Below, piece by piece: positions 22,895 through 34,899 of a DNA stretch of 64,000 nt. The notes below the pieces were generated by a model that saw nothing but the letters and a program-made list of their open reading frames with translations, was not told where the DNA came from and did no database searches. The DNA lies in NCBI GenBank assembly GCA_947652605.1, contig OX393581.1, positions 13,334,640 through 13,398,639 on the forward strand, in the 5' to 3' direction. Positions within the stretch are counted from its first letter, which is position 1; the number at the start of each line of letters is the position of its first letter. The translations under genes were made by a program, and so were the position numbers. The stretch is from Elmis aenea (taxonomy: Eukaryota; Arthropoda; Insecta; Coleoptera; Elmidae).

Positions 22895-23191
22895 TCACTT
22901 AACTGTCAACGTAAAAACTAGATCCTGCGTGCTTCTACCCGGTCTAAAGGCACACTGCGTCTCTTCCAAATTTCTTTTGAAATACTTCCTTAATCTCTCC
23001 TCCAAAATTCTTACGTATAAGTTTTCTACTACACTAAGTAGAGATATGCCTCTATTGTTTTCGCGTTTTTTACTATCGCCAGTCTTGAATATCGGTAATA
23101 TAACAGATACCTCCCAGTCCTTTGGAATATCTTTTTCCTGCCATGTTTTATTTACTATTCTAAGCAGAATTTTCTTTCCATCTACTCCCAT
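22895..23191 (-). pseudogene. RTE-like reverse transcriptase N-terminal palm fragment
   Basis: 98 codons covering RT domains 1-2: IPKDWEVSVILPIFKTGD, NNRGISLLSVVENLYVRILE and ETQCAFRPGRSTQDLVF. Separated by a frame change from the catalytic FIDLSKAFD segment that follows at about 22860. Confidence 0.87.
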
Positions 23192-23759
23192 GTACCTACT
23201 TAATCATTTCAGGTAAAACGCCATCATGACCTGCTGCTTTTCCAATTTTCATTTTATGTATCGCTCTATCTAACTCATCTTCGGTTATTGCTTGTTAATA
23301 TTTTTGTTCAATTGTTTCGTATTCCTCCTGCCCTTGCTCTTTTTCCTTGTCATTAATTATGTTATCAGTTTCCAATAACTCCTTAAAATAATTTACCCAT
23401 CGTTCGATAATTCCTTTTTCTGTTGTCAGTATTTTTCCGTTTATCCATTATTTGCTTTAATGTATGGTTTTTATCTTGTCTTAGGTTTCTTAATACCTTG
23501 TAGAAAAGTTTTTGATTTCTTGCATAATATCCTTCCATTTTTTTCTCAAAGTCCTCTTAAGTCTTTGCTTTTGCTTCTAGCACAGTCCGCTTCGCCTTTT
23601 CTCTTTGTTGTTTATATTTTTCGTAACCTGTTGGTTTGCATGTTGTCAGATATTTTTTCCATAGTCTTTTCTTTTCCTTTACTTCTCTTTTGACTTCTTC
23701 GGTCCACCAGGCAGTTTGTTTCCTATTATTACTATTACCCCACATGTCCTTTCAGCGGT

Positions 23760-24260
23760 GAATCACAAGGGTAGTTGCCTAAAAATCTTGAGCTGTTTTT
23801 CTGGCTATAAAGTTGGAAAATTAATACGCATTAAAGGAGTACTAAACAAAGAACGGTATAAATAAATTTTAGAAGTCAACGCTTTACCAACTGGGCTGCA
23901 ACTAATTGGTGATGGATTCACTATGCAACAGGGTAATGGTCAAATGGCCCTTAACAAAACACAAATCAAGATTGTGCAAAGGCTATTTTTAAAAAAAGAG
24001 GCAGATGGTCTCTTAAATAAAGTGATTTGGCCACCACAAGCTCCGAATCTGAATTCTATACAGCTTGTATCAGAAGAACTCAATGGAAAGGTCCGCGAAA
24101 GATGTCCTTCGTCAAAAATAAAAAACTAAATCACGTTTTTAGAAAGATGGAGGAGTATTTCACCAGAAAAAGAACAAAAATTAAGTAACCGCATGTCTGG
24201 TTTTATTAAAAAAATGTCAATGAATACAAAAACGAGCTTTTTGACGAAAAGTCAGTTTTA
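23760..24260 (+). pseudogene. Tc1-like transposase relic
   Basis: A plus-strand frame starts about 23920 with MQQGNGQMALNK (the FQQDN..HTS region with its Asp replaced by Gly), then VIWPPQAPNLNSIQLVSEEL (the DLNPIE region, with D to N and E to Q) and KVRERCPSSK. All these are Tc1 DDE catalytic-domain landmarks and the acidic residues are lost. Upstream stops and a missing N-terminus show a dead copy abutting the RTE-like 5' end. Confidence 0.88.
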
Positions 24261-26099
24261 CGAATATTTTTAGTATTCTTGCTTTATTTGATATAATTCC
24301 AATTTTAATTTAATTCCGCAGAAGCAGTAAATAATGTGTTTTATTAAAAAGAGTTTATCATTGAAAACTGAAATTGTATGGATACGTTTTTTTGTGACTG
24401 TTTTAAAAATGTCTGGAAAACAACTGCGTATCGCATAAATCGACTAAAAGTTTTTCCAGACTGTTTATTAAGTGTAATAAAAACAACAATAAACCTTGTT
24501 TGACACTTTAGAAACCAATTACAGTTTCTTTTTATCACAGGTTATAAAAAACATACTAAGTTTGTTTTGTTGTATACTTTTATACGTCTTCCCTTAACTT
24601 AATAAACTTTATTATGAAATAACAGCTCTCTTTGTTTGTTTTCTAAGCCTGAGATGTGTTGATCTGAATTTGTTTTTATCGACGATAAAAAGTATGTGGC
24701 GCTGTAGAGGTTAATCTCCTTATTTATTTTTCAATAAGTGAGTGTACAGATAGAATCTATTGGGTTTCTTTGCAGGGCATTCATTGTGCTTCTTGTCTAG
24801 CAAGATTGTAATAATAGATAGCATTCTAGCTCATGGGGTTTAGTATCGGTTACGAGTCCATTGTAGTCGCTTTTCATTTGTCTGAGGCAACAAGACGACA
24901 GCTTTGGGTGGTATTCTCATTCCCTTTTTAACGCTAAAGCGCTACTAAACGGCTAAAGAGGAGTTTGAAAAGATCCTTTAGCACTGGCTGTAATTGTTAT
25001 CTTTAGAAGCGATGTGAAGCGTGTGAGGATGCTAATATAGCAGAGTTTGTATTCACCAAATTTCAGTTTTTAATGTAATGTTATGAAATATTAGCATACA
25101 ATTAAAAAAAATAAATCGTGCGTAATTGATACTTAAATTTTGTACTATACTTTTTTTACGATCACATAATAAATACGATTTTGTCAGCTTTTTGGCTAAT
25201 AGTAATCACACTCGTACGTACGCTCTAATTGGCAATTTTGAAGTGGGTTTACTATGATAATTTATAGAAAACTGTACTTTTTGCTAACCGTGCGTAAGGA
25301 ACCTCTTGCTATTCTTGCAGGTTGTACGGTATTAGTCATTTACAGAAGTGGTCGTAGAAAAATTATGTACAACGCTCTGAGCACTCCTAATACTTTTAAT
25401 TACAGTTATCTTTTAAAGTCCATAGAAACATTTAAAATGATTCATGTGTTTAAAAAAATGACATACTGAAGACGATCAACACACCCACGGTTGCATCACT
25501 CTAACATTAATATTTATACGCTGCTACGACCTTCAGATGGCAAAAAGTACCAATACATGGTGCATTCCGAAGTAATTTAATAATGCGTTACAAAATGAAC
25601 GTTTCTACATTCCTTGACCGTATTAAAATGTAAACAAATCAAATATCGAATTAAAAACATTAATCAATATTCATTCCAACCGCAAACAGCTTTAAAAAAT
25701 ATTCAGTGAATTTTAAAAGCCTCAGTTTCAATTAATTACTGAATGAAGAATTCTTTTTACGAAAAACCCTAAACATTTAATTTTTAATATCAAATTAAGT
25801 CGAATTAAAATTAATTAAACGCCGCATCGGTTTATCTACTCGGGTTTTTTTAAACGCGGCAAATGGAATGATTAATAAGACGTTAATTTTATCTAACGGT
25901 TCTGTCTGTGAGGAAATATTTGTTGTTCTGCAGCACGCGAAAACCAGTGAAAGCGGAAATAATTGATCGTGAGATATTCATAATTAATGAGACATTTGAA
26001 ATTTCATTTGTTATGGATTATTTATGACTGAGCGATTCTGCGTTTTTTAAATCGAGGTGCAACAAGCAGGAAACGTTTGAATACAAATTGTGGTTTATA
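24261..26099. other. unassigned sequence
   Basis: AT-rich, no recognisable gene or element. ORFs at 24344-24538 (minus) and 25254-25469 (plus) lack family motifs. Confidence 0.5.
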
Positions 26100-26348
26100 C
26101 AGGGTGTTGCATGACCAAACAGGCAAACTTAAGGAGCATGTTCCTTGAGTCAATTTAAAAAAAAAATGTTACACAAACCATAGTCCAAAACTCGATGGTT
26201 ATCGAGTTATAGATTTAACAACAAAATGTTTTTCATTAAAGATGCATCGCTATCTTTTTTGCGCTTTACGGTATACTCGATTTTGTTTTGTTTTTTACGG
26301 TTTATTTGCTATGGCAACCAACCTAGCTATTTTAAATAGAGCACCCTG
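26100..26348. mobile_element. CAGGGTG/CACCCTG element, TA-flanked
   Basis: Starts CAGGGTGTTGCATG after TATA and ends AGAGCACCCTG before TATATT. The right ~115 bases are repeated in inverse at 28060-28168. Confidence 0.6.
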
Positions 26349-26493
26349 TATATTATTACATTTTTGAATTCCTCTTTAAATGTACTTTATAAAATGTCAG
26401 AGGTCATGTAGGCCTAAAATTAATCGTTTTCGAGTAATTCACATTTCTTTTTGAAAATTTTGAGCGAAGTAGTACTTTCAAAAATATATAAGA

Positions 26494-27056
26494 AATGTGT
26501 GGTGACAACCGAAATTCGTTTGGAAGTTATGCTGCAGATAGGTTCGTACACGATTTGTGTTATTTAAGATTTTAAAATTTTGTACTGGGTGTTTGTTATT
26601 TTTGATCGAATTCGTTGAATTTTGAGTACTATTAAGTCATTTTTTTAAATCCAATAATTTTTATTTTATTTGATTATTCTTACAGAAAATTTTATTAACA
26701 TAGTCATTTTTAGCGTTTTAGTTGTTAATATTTTTCCAGTCTGTCCCCATGGCCTACCATGAAGTTTTGTATTTGATCCAACAATTGACATTAAAATTGC
26801 GATAGTTTGGCCAATAATCATTTTACGTGGAAAGTATACCACGCTACATATTTCAATAGATGTGAAATTCTGTTTCAGATTACGCAAAAATAATTAAAAT
26901 TTAGCGTTAAAAAAAATTACGTAGATATTTTAAATTCAACGGATTCGATCAGTAACAAATGCCCTTTTTAAATTTCGAAATTTTAAATAATACAAATCGT
27001 GTATAAAGTTATCGGAAGTATATCATCCAAACGAATTTCGGTTGTCACCACACATT
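26494..27056. mobile_element. palindromic MITE with GTGTGGTGACAACC termini
   Basis: Left arm from GTGTGGTGACAACCGAAATT; right arm is its inverse ending GGTTGTCACCACAC. Arms of about 130 bases pair to GATCGAATTCGTTGAATTT near 26625. The spacer holds a 73-codon minus-strand ORF with no family I recognise. Confidence 0.75.
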
Positions 27057-27059
27057 TTT

Positions 27060-27757
27060 TAAATACATACAGACCAGAAAAGAAGTTTCAACTATTTCCA
27101 ACCTAAACAAAATACCAAAGATCACCAAAAAATCAAAAAAAGATCAAATTATATGGAGCAGTGGCGGTAAAACTATACATATACAACCTAGTCAATTTCA
27201 TCTTATGGCAGAAGAAAATATTGATGAAGTCACTGCTGTTCAATATTTTGAACGGTTTTTTGATGATACTTTATTATGATGATTAATTATTACTGCCAGT
27301 TCCGAATATTGCTTATCAAAAAACTGGCCAGATATAAAATTAACCAAAGAGGAACTGCGAGTATTTTTTGCCATTTTAATTGTTTCTGGGTTTTTAAATT
27401 TAAACTTAGACAAGCTCGATAAGTTTTCCAAATTACGACCATTAATTTCATATATTCAAAAAAAATGTATGAAAAATTATACACCCACCTCAGCAATATC
27501 GCATGATGAGGCAATGGTGGAATACTTCGGTAGGCACGGATGTAAGCAAGCGATTAGAAATAAACCAATACGATTTGGATACAAGGTTTGGTGTCAAAAT
27601 TCACCATCTGGTTATCTAATCGCCTTTGATCCTTACCAAGGAAAAACTTATCGAGGAAATGAAATAATGGAAAGTAAATTTGGTAAATGTTCATCTACAG
27701 TGCTTTACTTGCTAGACCAATATCCTATATATACCTTGCTTTCAACCTTATCATAGT
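27060..27757 (+). pseudogene. piggyBac-like transposase relic
   Basis: Plus-strand pieces: NWPDIKLTKEELRVFFAILI (~27325-27385), the N-terminal part of the DDE_Tnp_1_7 family, then in another frame SAISHDEAMVEYFGRHGCKQ and IRNKPIRFGYKVWCQNSPSG (27495-27620), which contains the conserved piggyBac catalytic Asp neighbourhood (usually DExMVPFKGR). It ends with a stop after ~95 codons; the remaining catalytic core is absent. Confidence 0.88.
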
Positions 27758-28257
27758 TTATAAGTTTATAGTTTATATGTCTCAAATTTAATTTACATTG
27801 TAATAATATACTTTCACAAATAAATCTGAAATTATAAAACATACCAAGATTATTATTATTTGTACTCATATTCCCCTAGCTTCGTCATATAGCGACAGCT
27901 CCTAAGTCAGGACCTGCGTCCTGTAATTTAATAAAAAGTGATTTTTCATGTATCTATGGCCATTTTTAAACAACTGATTGAATTTCAAAACATTTTGATA
28001 AATATTTCTTAATTCCGGAGAATAGGGGTTAAAGAGGAATCCAAAAATGTAATAATATACAGGGTTTTCTATTTAAAATAACTAGGTTGCCATAGCAAAT
28101 AGACCGTAAAAAACAAAACAAAATTGAGTACACCTTAAGGCGCAGAAAAATGGCGATGCCAATTTTATTAAAAATATTTTTTCGTTAAATTAATATTTTA
28201 GAAGATAAACGCTGTATTGCATACTTATTTATGTTACAATTGACCCTTTTTTATAAA

Positions 28258-28490
28258 CTTTCCATCGGACAATACAAATTTGAGATCTGCGCTTTGTAGA
28301 TAATCATGTTTTCCTAAGCATATTTCTTTTTGTTTGATGAATTGTCCTTAAGACAGCTAATCTTAATTCACCAGTTGTGTTGAATTGTCTATTTCAGATT
28401 GGCTGTTTTAGGAAGAAGAAAGAAATATGCTTGGAAAAACATTATTATCTACAAAATGCAGATCTTTAATTTGTATTGCCTGATGGAAAG
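28258..28490. mobile_element. short palindromic element
   Basis: ACTTTCCATCGGACAATACA pairs with TGTATTGCCTGATGGAAAGT-type sequence, and GTTTTCCTAAGCATATTTCTT with AAGAAATATGCTTGGAAAA. Arms about 85 bases, loop about 65. No coding potential. Confidence 0.75.
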
Positions 28491-30089
28491 TGGGTTGCAA
28501 TTTGAAGGCATGATATAATTTAGACTCAATAGTAATAGTTAGTAACTGAAACATCATAAATTATTATTAAATGTATTTTTTTTTTAATGCAATTCAGTAC
28601 AGCCAGTTTATTTATGTAATGTTTTGTTTGTTTTTCAATGGCCTTTAATTAAACTTAATAAATACAATATTATGTAATAAGTTACTTATTATTAAAAATA
28701 AACCTAACAACCCATACATCAATGAAACTAGAAAACAAATCTCTTTTTAATGGTGTCACAGCCAACTAACGCCGTCTTTAAAATAAGAAAGTTGATGTTA
28801 AAATAACAAAAACAAATCAATATACCCAAAATGTATTAAACAATTTCAAATCTAATTAAGAAAGTGTCCTAATAATTTCAAATAAGCAAGTTATAAGCAA
28901 AAATCGAAAACGTATTTTTTTTGTTTTTATGAATACCGCAAAAACTGTTATTGTTTTTGGAGATGTTTTTTCATAGAATAGTTGCTCTTTAATCATAGAT
29001 CATTTTGAGTCATTTAACCATCTCCGTATCTCTTACCGTTTACGAGATCCCCAGCATGCTATTCACCCTGTATACAATCGCAAAGCTCAAAGCTATGTCA
29101 AGTTTTAAAATTGAAATTACCTTCGCAAGCATTTAATACTAAATTGTTACTAAATAGCTCAAAACTAGATGTAGTTAGTTGAGTATTATGGTTAACTAGA
29201 TCAACCGGTAGCTGTAACGCTTTGATTTGTGAATGTATAATTACGTAAGGCCTATACTGCAATCATCATATCGGATCTGAGAAGTCCTTTCAAGCGACTA
29301 ATATAATTAGTGGCTTCAGTAAGACCATTCATTGTTTCCCTAACAATTATTCATACTTTCGCTGTAGTAATGCGAACGGATGTAATGTGGCCATATTGGG
29401 CAAGAAACTATCAGAATGTACAGTAAGATAACACACAATTATAAGAACTAAATTATAATTGCTTGGCGTAGACAAAGGCGAGAATCGGAAAGGTTTATCG
29501 ATGACTAAATTAATCGTCATTTGTTTCTTTTATCTCCGGGAACATTCAACGTTAAAAAATTTAATTGAAAAGTGTTACTAAATTCAAAAACCTAACAAAA
29601 GCTTTAAGCTCAAAACGATAAGTTAAAAAAAAGTTCATTTACGTGAAAAAATATTCAAAACTAAAATTTTTTCACCAAATTTTGTAGTTTTTGTTTCTTT
29701 TATTATGTGTATAATGTCAAACTAATTTTTCAACAAAGTCTTGACCATTGTTTTAATTATTATTGAGACATATATTTTGTAATCATAAAAAAATACAAAT
29801 TGTCTATTTGGAAATCAAGAACGGCGTCATGTGGAAAAATAAAATTGAATCGAATTAGCAAAAAGCTGCTTAACCCCAACTAAATGCAGAATATTAATTT
29901 ACTATATATCAGAACCTAAATTTTTGTATGTCACAGCAAAATAAAACTAATTTTTTTACTGAGCTTAAAAGTTTTTTTAAGAAGTACTGATTCTAAACTG
30001 CTTATTGCATACATATATTTTATACAATTCCTTATTTTCAGTTAGAATATTTGCATTGTTTCATAAGCATTCTAAATTGCTCACCGGGG
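28491..30089. other. unassigned sequence with one half-repeat
   Basis: AT-rich, no gene seen. At 28985-29075 a segment with TTACCGTTTACGAGATC and TTCACCCTGTATA matches one end of the 58437 family, suggesting a solo half element. Confidence 0.5.
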
Positions 30090-30787
30090 AAGGTCACCAT
30101 ATGTTGTCGGTAAAATCTGATCAAAGCTGTGTTTATTGCATCAAGAACATCAAAACTAAATGTTTTCCAGAGTTATACGTGCCACTGGCCATTTCCTTCA
30201 GAAAAATAGGGGTAAAACTGAAAAGTTGAATAATAAAGGTAATTTTTGCGATCGCGGCCATGAAACCGTCAGAGATAAAATCGAAATTCTTCTATTTACC
30301 AATTTGCGCATCCTTTGCAAGTAAAACGGTTCAAACTTTTTGAAAAAATCTTAAACGGTTCTAGAAAAAATCTTTAAAAACGAAACCTCTTCACAGCGGT
30401 ATGATTTGAGAAGTTGTGGTATGTCTGTTATAACTAAATCTATGCAACTTTCAAAGGCGTTTAACATAAGGGAAACCGTTTTTACAAGGTCCTTGTTTTT
30501 CGCGTTTTTCTCCGGAGCCGTTCGCGATTTTTTCAAAAACTTTGCACCATTTTACTTGCAAAGGATGCTAGAATTGGCGAATAGAAAAATTTCGATTTTA
30601 TCTCTGACGGTTTCATAGCCAAGAGGATCGCAAAAATTATTATTCAACTTTTCAGTTGTTGCCCTATTTTTCCGAAGGAAATGGCCAGTGGCTCGTATAA
30701 CTCTGCAAAACATTTAGTTTTGATGTTCTTGATGCAATAAACACTACCTTGTTCAGATTTTAGCGACCACATATCGTGACCCTCCCT
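30090..30787. mobile_element. long palindromic element with GGTCACCATATG termini
   Basis: Arms 30090-30350 and 30530-30787 are inverted copies. AACATCAAAACTAAATGTTTT pairs with its complement near 30715, and ATGAAACCGTCAGAGATAAA with TTTATCTCTGACGGTTTCAT near 30600. The middle also shows weak symmetry. ORFs here are by-products of the arms. Confidence 0.82.
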
Positions 30788-32369
30788 TTTCAGTTAGATT
30801 TATTTTCTAAACTTCATTGGCCTACCAAGATTTTTATCGTTCTTTTTTGTTTGTACAACAGTATTTTCCTGGTTACCTTGGTTAAATTCATTCTATCTAC
30901 TTTTTTTGTTTTTTTTTAGCTTTGTTATTTCCCATAGTTCTTAGTTTATTAAATAATCATCAGTTAAATGAATTATTACATGGCAATTTATAGTTATTTA
31001 GCAATATTGTAGTAGAGTTTTCTTAAATCTTGTAGTTGTAGCAGTGTTGGTTAAGAATTTTGTTATAATTTAATTATTTCCTATTACATGATTTATTCTA
31101 ATTGTTTCTTGGAGATTCCTATTAATATGTGTTTAATTAAATAACTTAATTTTTAATTAAAATTAGTTCATTTGACTTACATAATTTTATAAAACAACTA
31201 TTTAGTAACTGTGGAAAAATATAAAGTTTTAAATATGATAGATATTGTTTCAGAAAGAGGTTATTATATGTTAAGGCAGGTCGTGGTACCCTATTTTAAT
31301 TGTTATTTATTAATTTAAATTCTTATAAAATCGTAAGAATCGTGAGAAAATCATTTGTTTTATTTCATTGTAGATTAAATGTGATAATAATAAATTTGTT
31401 TATATTTAAACATTACAGTCAGTTGCTTGCAATCATTATTTTTCAATTAATTTTTCTTTAATTTCGCAAAACGTGGCAAGATGCATACCATGTCAAAATG
31501 CACGATTACTAAGTAAATTTTGAAAATTTTGTTAAATTATTTGTTTATTAAAAACAATATTTTTGCTAACCTAACAAATTGCCGCCTTTTTTAACGTATG
31601 GAGTTTGCTACTTTGTCAAAAATGTGTTTTTAAATATAACCCAGTTACATAGAAAAACATCAAAGAGTGTTTACAATATATGGCCTACGAATTAAACAAA
31701 ATGATGAAAGCAAAATAGATCAAAGTCAACTGCGCCTTTATAAACTAAGTATTAAACTAAAATAATTATAGTTCTTTGCAGTTAGTTGCCTAGAAGTGGC
31801 TTTATAAATAACTATTATTAGTAATAGGAATAGGCAATACATACACATACATAATCATGATTTTCATGGTGAATTGCTTTTTAAAATATGTGACATTTAA
31901 ATACAAAATCAAATTTATTTAAACTACTTGGCTTTTAGCAAATTTTTCAACGAGACCGACTTGTTCTGCTTAGCTTATGTTAAGATATTCAGTGTAAACT
32001 GCGGTTTCCTTCGCTAATTTGAGATGAAGGTGAAGTCAACAACATAGAGTGATTTCGACTATTGTTTGCAAACTTGGTACAATGCTTTAGAATCAATTAA
32101 TTTTACACGGGTACCGGAAATTCTATAAATAGAAAGGATGTTGAATTAATTAAAGTATTGCTTGCAGTTGTTATTCTTACAATTAAAACTGAAAGTGGCA
32201 CGTCAGAGGCACAAATTTTATTGTTACGATCTGATTATGCCGTGAATCAACAATGAATTATTAGTTTAATTATATACTTTAAATATTATTAACAAATTTT
32301 TGCAGAACTGTATGGTGCGCCTGTTGTATTCGGAGCACTATTGTAATAACGAAAACGGTGAGACGTGCA
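30788..32369. other. unassigned AT-rich sequence
   Basis: Nothing recognisable on either strand. Confidence 0.5.
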
Positions 32370-32477
32370 AATTATGTTAAATTACAGAGGTCCATTAGTC
32401 AAAAGTTTTGAATATATTAAAACGGCCTGTTCCAAAGTTGTTTTTTTTTGTGTTGATCTAAGTTTATTTCCAGTTTT

Positions 32478-33322
32478 GTTGCTGACGTACCATAGAGCAT
32501 CTGTAATACTTCGCAGAGCTTTGTTCGGGAACCGCTGTATTATATTTATGTTGGGCTTTTTTGTGCAACCCCAAAGCATTATTCCATGGGTCCAAATGGA
32601 ACCAGAGTGACTTAGTAAAGCAGCAACTTGTTTTCTAAAGATAGTTTGGATTTGCGTCCCAGTATCCAGTAAATTTTTTTGATTAATAAATCTAGCTCTT
32701 TCCTTTTGATGGATATATGGTCTCTCCAGGTCAGTCGCTTGTCCAAGTGTAATCCAAGATATTTCACCTTGTCCTTGGGCGGTATGGTACGTCCATGCAA
32801 CTGGACCTCTTGATTTGCCACCTTCTTATTTGTGAAAACGATGTGCGTAGATTTGTCTTTCTTTACGTTTATGCGCCATCTATTAAGCCACTTTTCTAAA
32901 GCAAATATCGCGGTTTGCAACTGTCTAGTCACCTCCATAGGATCTTCATGGGAGGAGAGCAGTGTCGTCCGCATAAGTCGCCATAACAATATTGTTAGTA
33001 GGTGGAATGTCAGCTGTGTATATGCTGTACAGAGGGGCCTAGGACGCTTCCTTGAGGAACACCAGCTTGAATAGGATGATACTTAGATAAACCATCTCTA
33101 TTCATAACTTGGAAAAATGTCTCACCAAGGTATGGTTTTAAAAGCAAGTAATACTTCTTTATGTTGTACAATAAACCAGTATGCCAGATTTGATCAGGAT
33201 TCGATAGGAATACCGCCGAGCAAATGCGTTTTTCTTCCAAGTCTTTTTCAATTGTTTTTACTACCCTAAGGCTTGTTCTAGGGTTCCATGTTTTTGTTTA
33301 AATCCAAAATAATGATCTGCAG
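32478..33322 (-). mobile_element. Jockey-clade retrotransposon, internal RT segment (inverted part)
   Basis: Minus strand in broken frames: HYFGFKQKHGTLEQ (~33300), a degraded first catalytic region ending IWHTGLLYNIKKYYLL (~33190), YHPIQAGVPQGSVLGP (~33080-33040), YADDTALL (~32960), LQTAIFALEKWLNRWRINVK (~32910), VKYLGLHLDKRLTWRDHI (~32760), GRKSKLSLENKLLLY (~32640) and LWGCTKKPNINIIQRF to WYVSN (~32570-32480). These are the Jockey landmarks in order. A frame change follows YADD. The missing C-terminus lies next door on the other strand. Confidence 0.9.
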
Positions 33323-33640
33323 ATACGATGGGTTCACGAAGAAACATCCAGATTCGCCAAAAGCTATGTGGCTCGCCTATGTGACCACCCAAATATTTTA
33401 GCCATAAATCTGCTTAACAACGAAAACGAGACCAGGCGACTTAAAAGAGACAAAGTGTTAGAGAGTGTAGTTAGTGATAATAAAAAAGGAATTGCCATAA
33501 TGATCGTAACAGGGAGAGGGCGCCAATTGTTAGCCACTCCAATCTGGTCACTTTGTTTCTATTGATCAGTTTTGCTGGATGGCCGTCGGATGGGCCAGTT
33601 GTAAAAATTAAAAATTCATTAGAAAAAAAAATCCACTTTA
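33323..33640 (+). mobile_element. Jockey retrotransposon C-terminal tail, opposite orientation
   Basis: The plus frame reads LQIRWVHEETSRFAKSYVAR then LCDHPNILAINLL and RRLKRDK, matching the Jockey C-terminal end (HRDLxI...FAxxYxxRLxxHPNxLA...RRLKR). It begins where the minus-strand segment ends at WYVSN in protein terms and runs to an A-rich stretch at 33619-33632, a plausible poly(A) tail. Confidence 0.78.
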
Positions 33641-34186
33641 AATATTAATGTAAATTGAATTATGCATAATTGCAAAAGGAAAAAATAAGCTGTTCAAAAT
33701 CAATTAAATTGTATTATGCATGTCATGGTGTAAACATCTTGTAAACAAATCAATTATGTAATTTCATATTGTGTAAAATATTTACAACTAGTGTTTCTGA
33801 TTTCTCGACGTTTTTTATTTTTCAAGAAAGGAAAAATCTTATTGAATACCTCAAAAATTTTCGAGATATCTCGAAAAATATTGGGTATATATTTTTATTT
33901 AAATATTGATAATAAGTTACAGGGAATCCTCACTAGATATATCTTTATGTGTAAGATACATAAGATCTATTTGTAACTATCAACAAAATTTAAAAAAAAT
34001 GTAGGCTAGTCTTGTTTTTGTATGAAAACTCTTGACAATAAAAATATTTAATTAATTTGAGTAGATATGGTTTGATTACATACAAACAATCTAGAAAAAC
34101 GAGTAGATTTATGATCCTTTTCAATATTAACTGATTTTTTTCCTTCAAAATGATTAATAATTAGTTTAGCCTAGCATATGATAATA

Positions 34187-34899
34187 GGTTGGTGCATATG
34201 AAATGTCGGTTGTTGACAACGATGTTTTAAAGGCCCTGTTGGAAGAAGATCTGTCTCAGATTTCACTAGAACCTGCAGAAAAGTTATGTGTTGACCATAT
34301 TATTGTTTTAGACATCTCCATGGCCATGCCATAGGTTAAATCAGGAAACTAGACAAATGGGTGCCGACATACGCCAAAGCCCTTAATACGCAAGCTTTTA
34401 GTAACAGTTGTGTGGGGTATTCACGGAGTTATCCACTATCCCTTCTTGCCTACCGGTGAAAGCATTACACCGGATACATACTGCTAATATATCCAAGTAT
34501 TGCATGAAAAATTGCAGATACAGAGTCCGACACTCCTAAATTAAATAATAATGCAAGATCCCAAACATCACAAACGACAGTTATGAAACTTAATGAACTT
34601 GAATATGAAATTCTTTAGCATCCGCCATATTCACCTGACTTATCTCCAACAGATTATCACTTCTTTAAACATCTGGACCATTTCATGTCGAGCAAAATTT
34701 TTAACAGCGAGGAAGAGATTAAAAGTTTTATTGAAATCATTAATTGATTCTAAAAATTCCTATTTTTCCAAAAATTGCATATAAACCCTTGTAGATTGTT
34801 GGCAGAAGTATATGGGTGCAGCTGGAGCTTATTTTGATTGTTTAAAAATACAACGTTTAAATTTTTTGTACGAAATCCGACATAACTTATGCACCAACC
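34187..34899 (+). mobile_element. mariner element with both TIRs, internally deleted
   Basis: Starts GGTTGGTGCATATGAAATGT after TA; ends ...ACTTATGCACCAACC before TGTA. The termini match at most of 23 positions. Plus-strand relics run in mariner order: VVDNDVLKALLEEDLSQISL (HTH), VVWGIHGVIHYPFLPTGESI (~34410), SYETxxT at the lost HDNARPHTS site, HPPYSPDLSPTDYHFFKHLD (~34620-34680; the YSPDL box is kept) and WQKYMGAAGAYFD (~34800). About 710 bases versus ~1.3 kb for intact mariners, with stops throughout. Confidence 0.9.

Larger units (their letters stand above)
20019..23750 (-). mobile_element. RTE-like non-LTR retrotransposon, 5' truncated, with nested insertions
   Basis: Minus strand, 5' end near 23750. 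Order: linker WWTEEVKREVKEKKRLWKKY (~23710-23560), RT palm starting DWEVSVILPIFKTGDSKKRE and CAFRPGRSTQDLVF (~23130-22905), FIDLSKAFDRVPRNKIWKIL with the first catalytic Asp (~22860-22800), GVRQGGTLTPLLFI (~22690), FADD catalytic box (~22565), and, beyond a large insertion, the tail YLRRIEECRLIDKI, LRWLVHLLRMPESR and WRDVPQLAND (~20370-20060). The apurinic endonuclease domain is missing. Frameshifts interrupt it. Interrupted by hAT elements at 22111-22296 and 20458-22013. Confidence 0.87.
26233..28168. repeat. inverted repeat pair bracketing a piggyBac relic
   Basis: Arm 26233-26380 and inverse arm 28028-28168 share a near-continuous match of about 140 bases, including TTTTGTTTTGTTTTTTACGG and CTATGGCAACCAACCTAG. 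The match runs past the CACCCTG boundary at 26348 into AATGTAATAATATA. Between the arms lie a second palindrome (26494-27056) and the transposase relic. Confidence 0.85.

Noticed and set aside
22667..23216. Plus-strand ORFs over the RTE-like element
   Set aside because: Antisense to clear reverse-transcriptase motifs on the minus strand.
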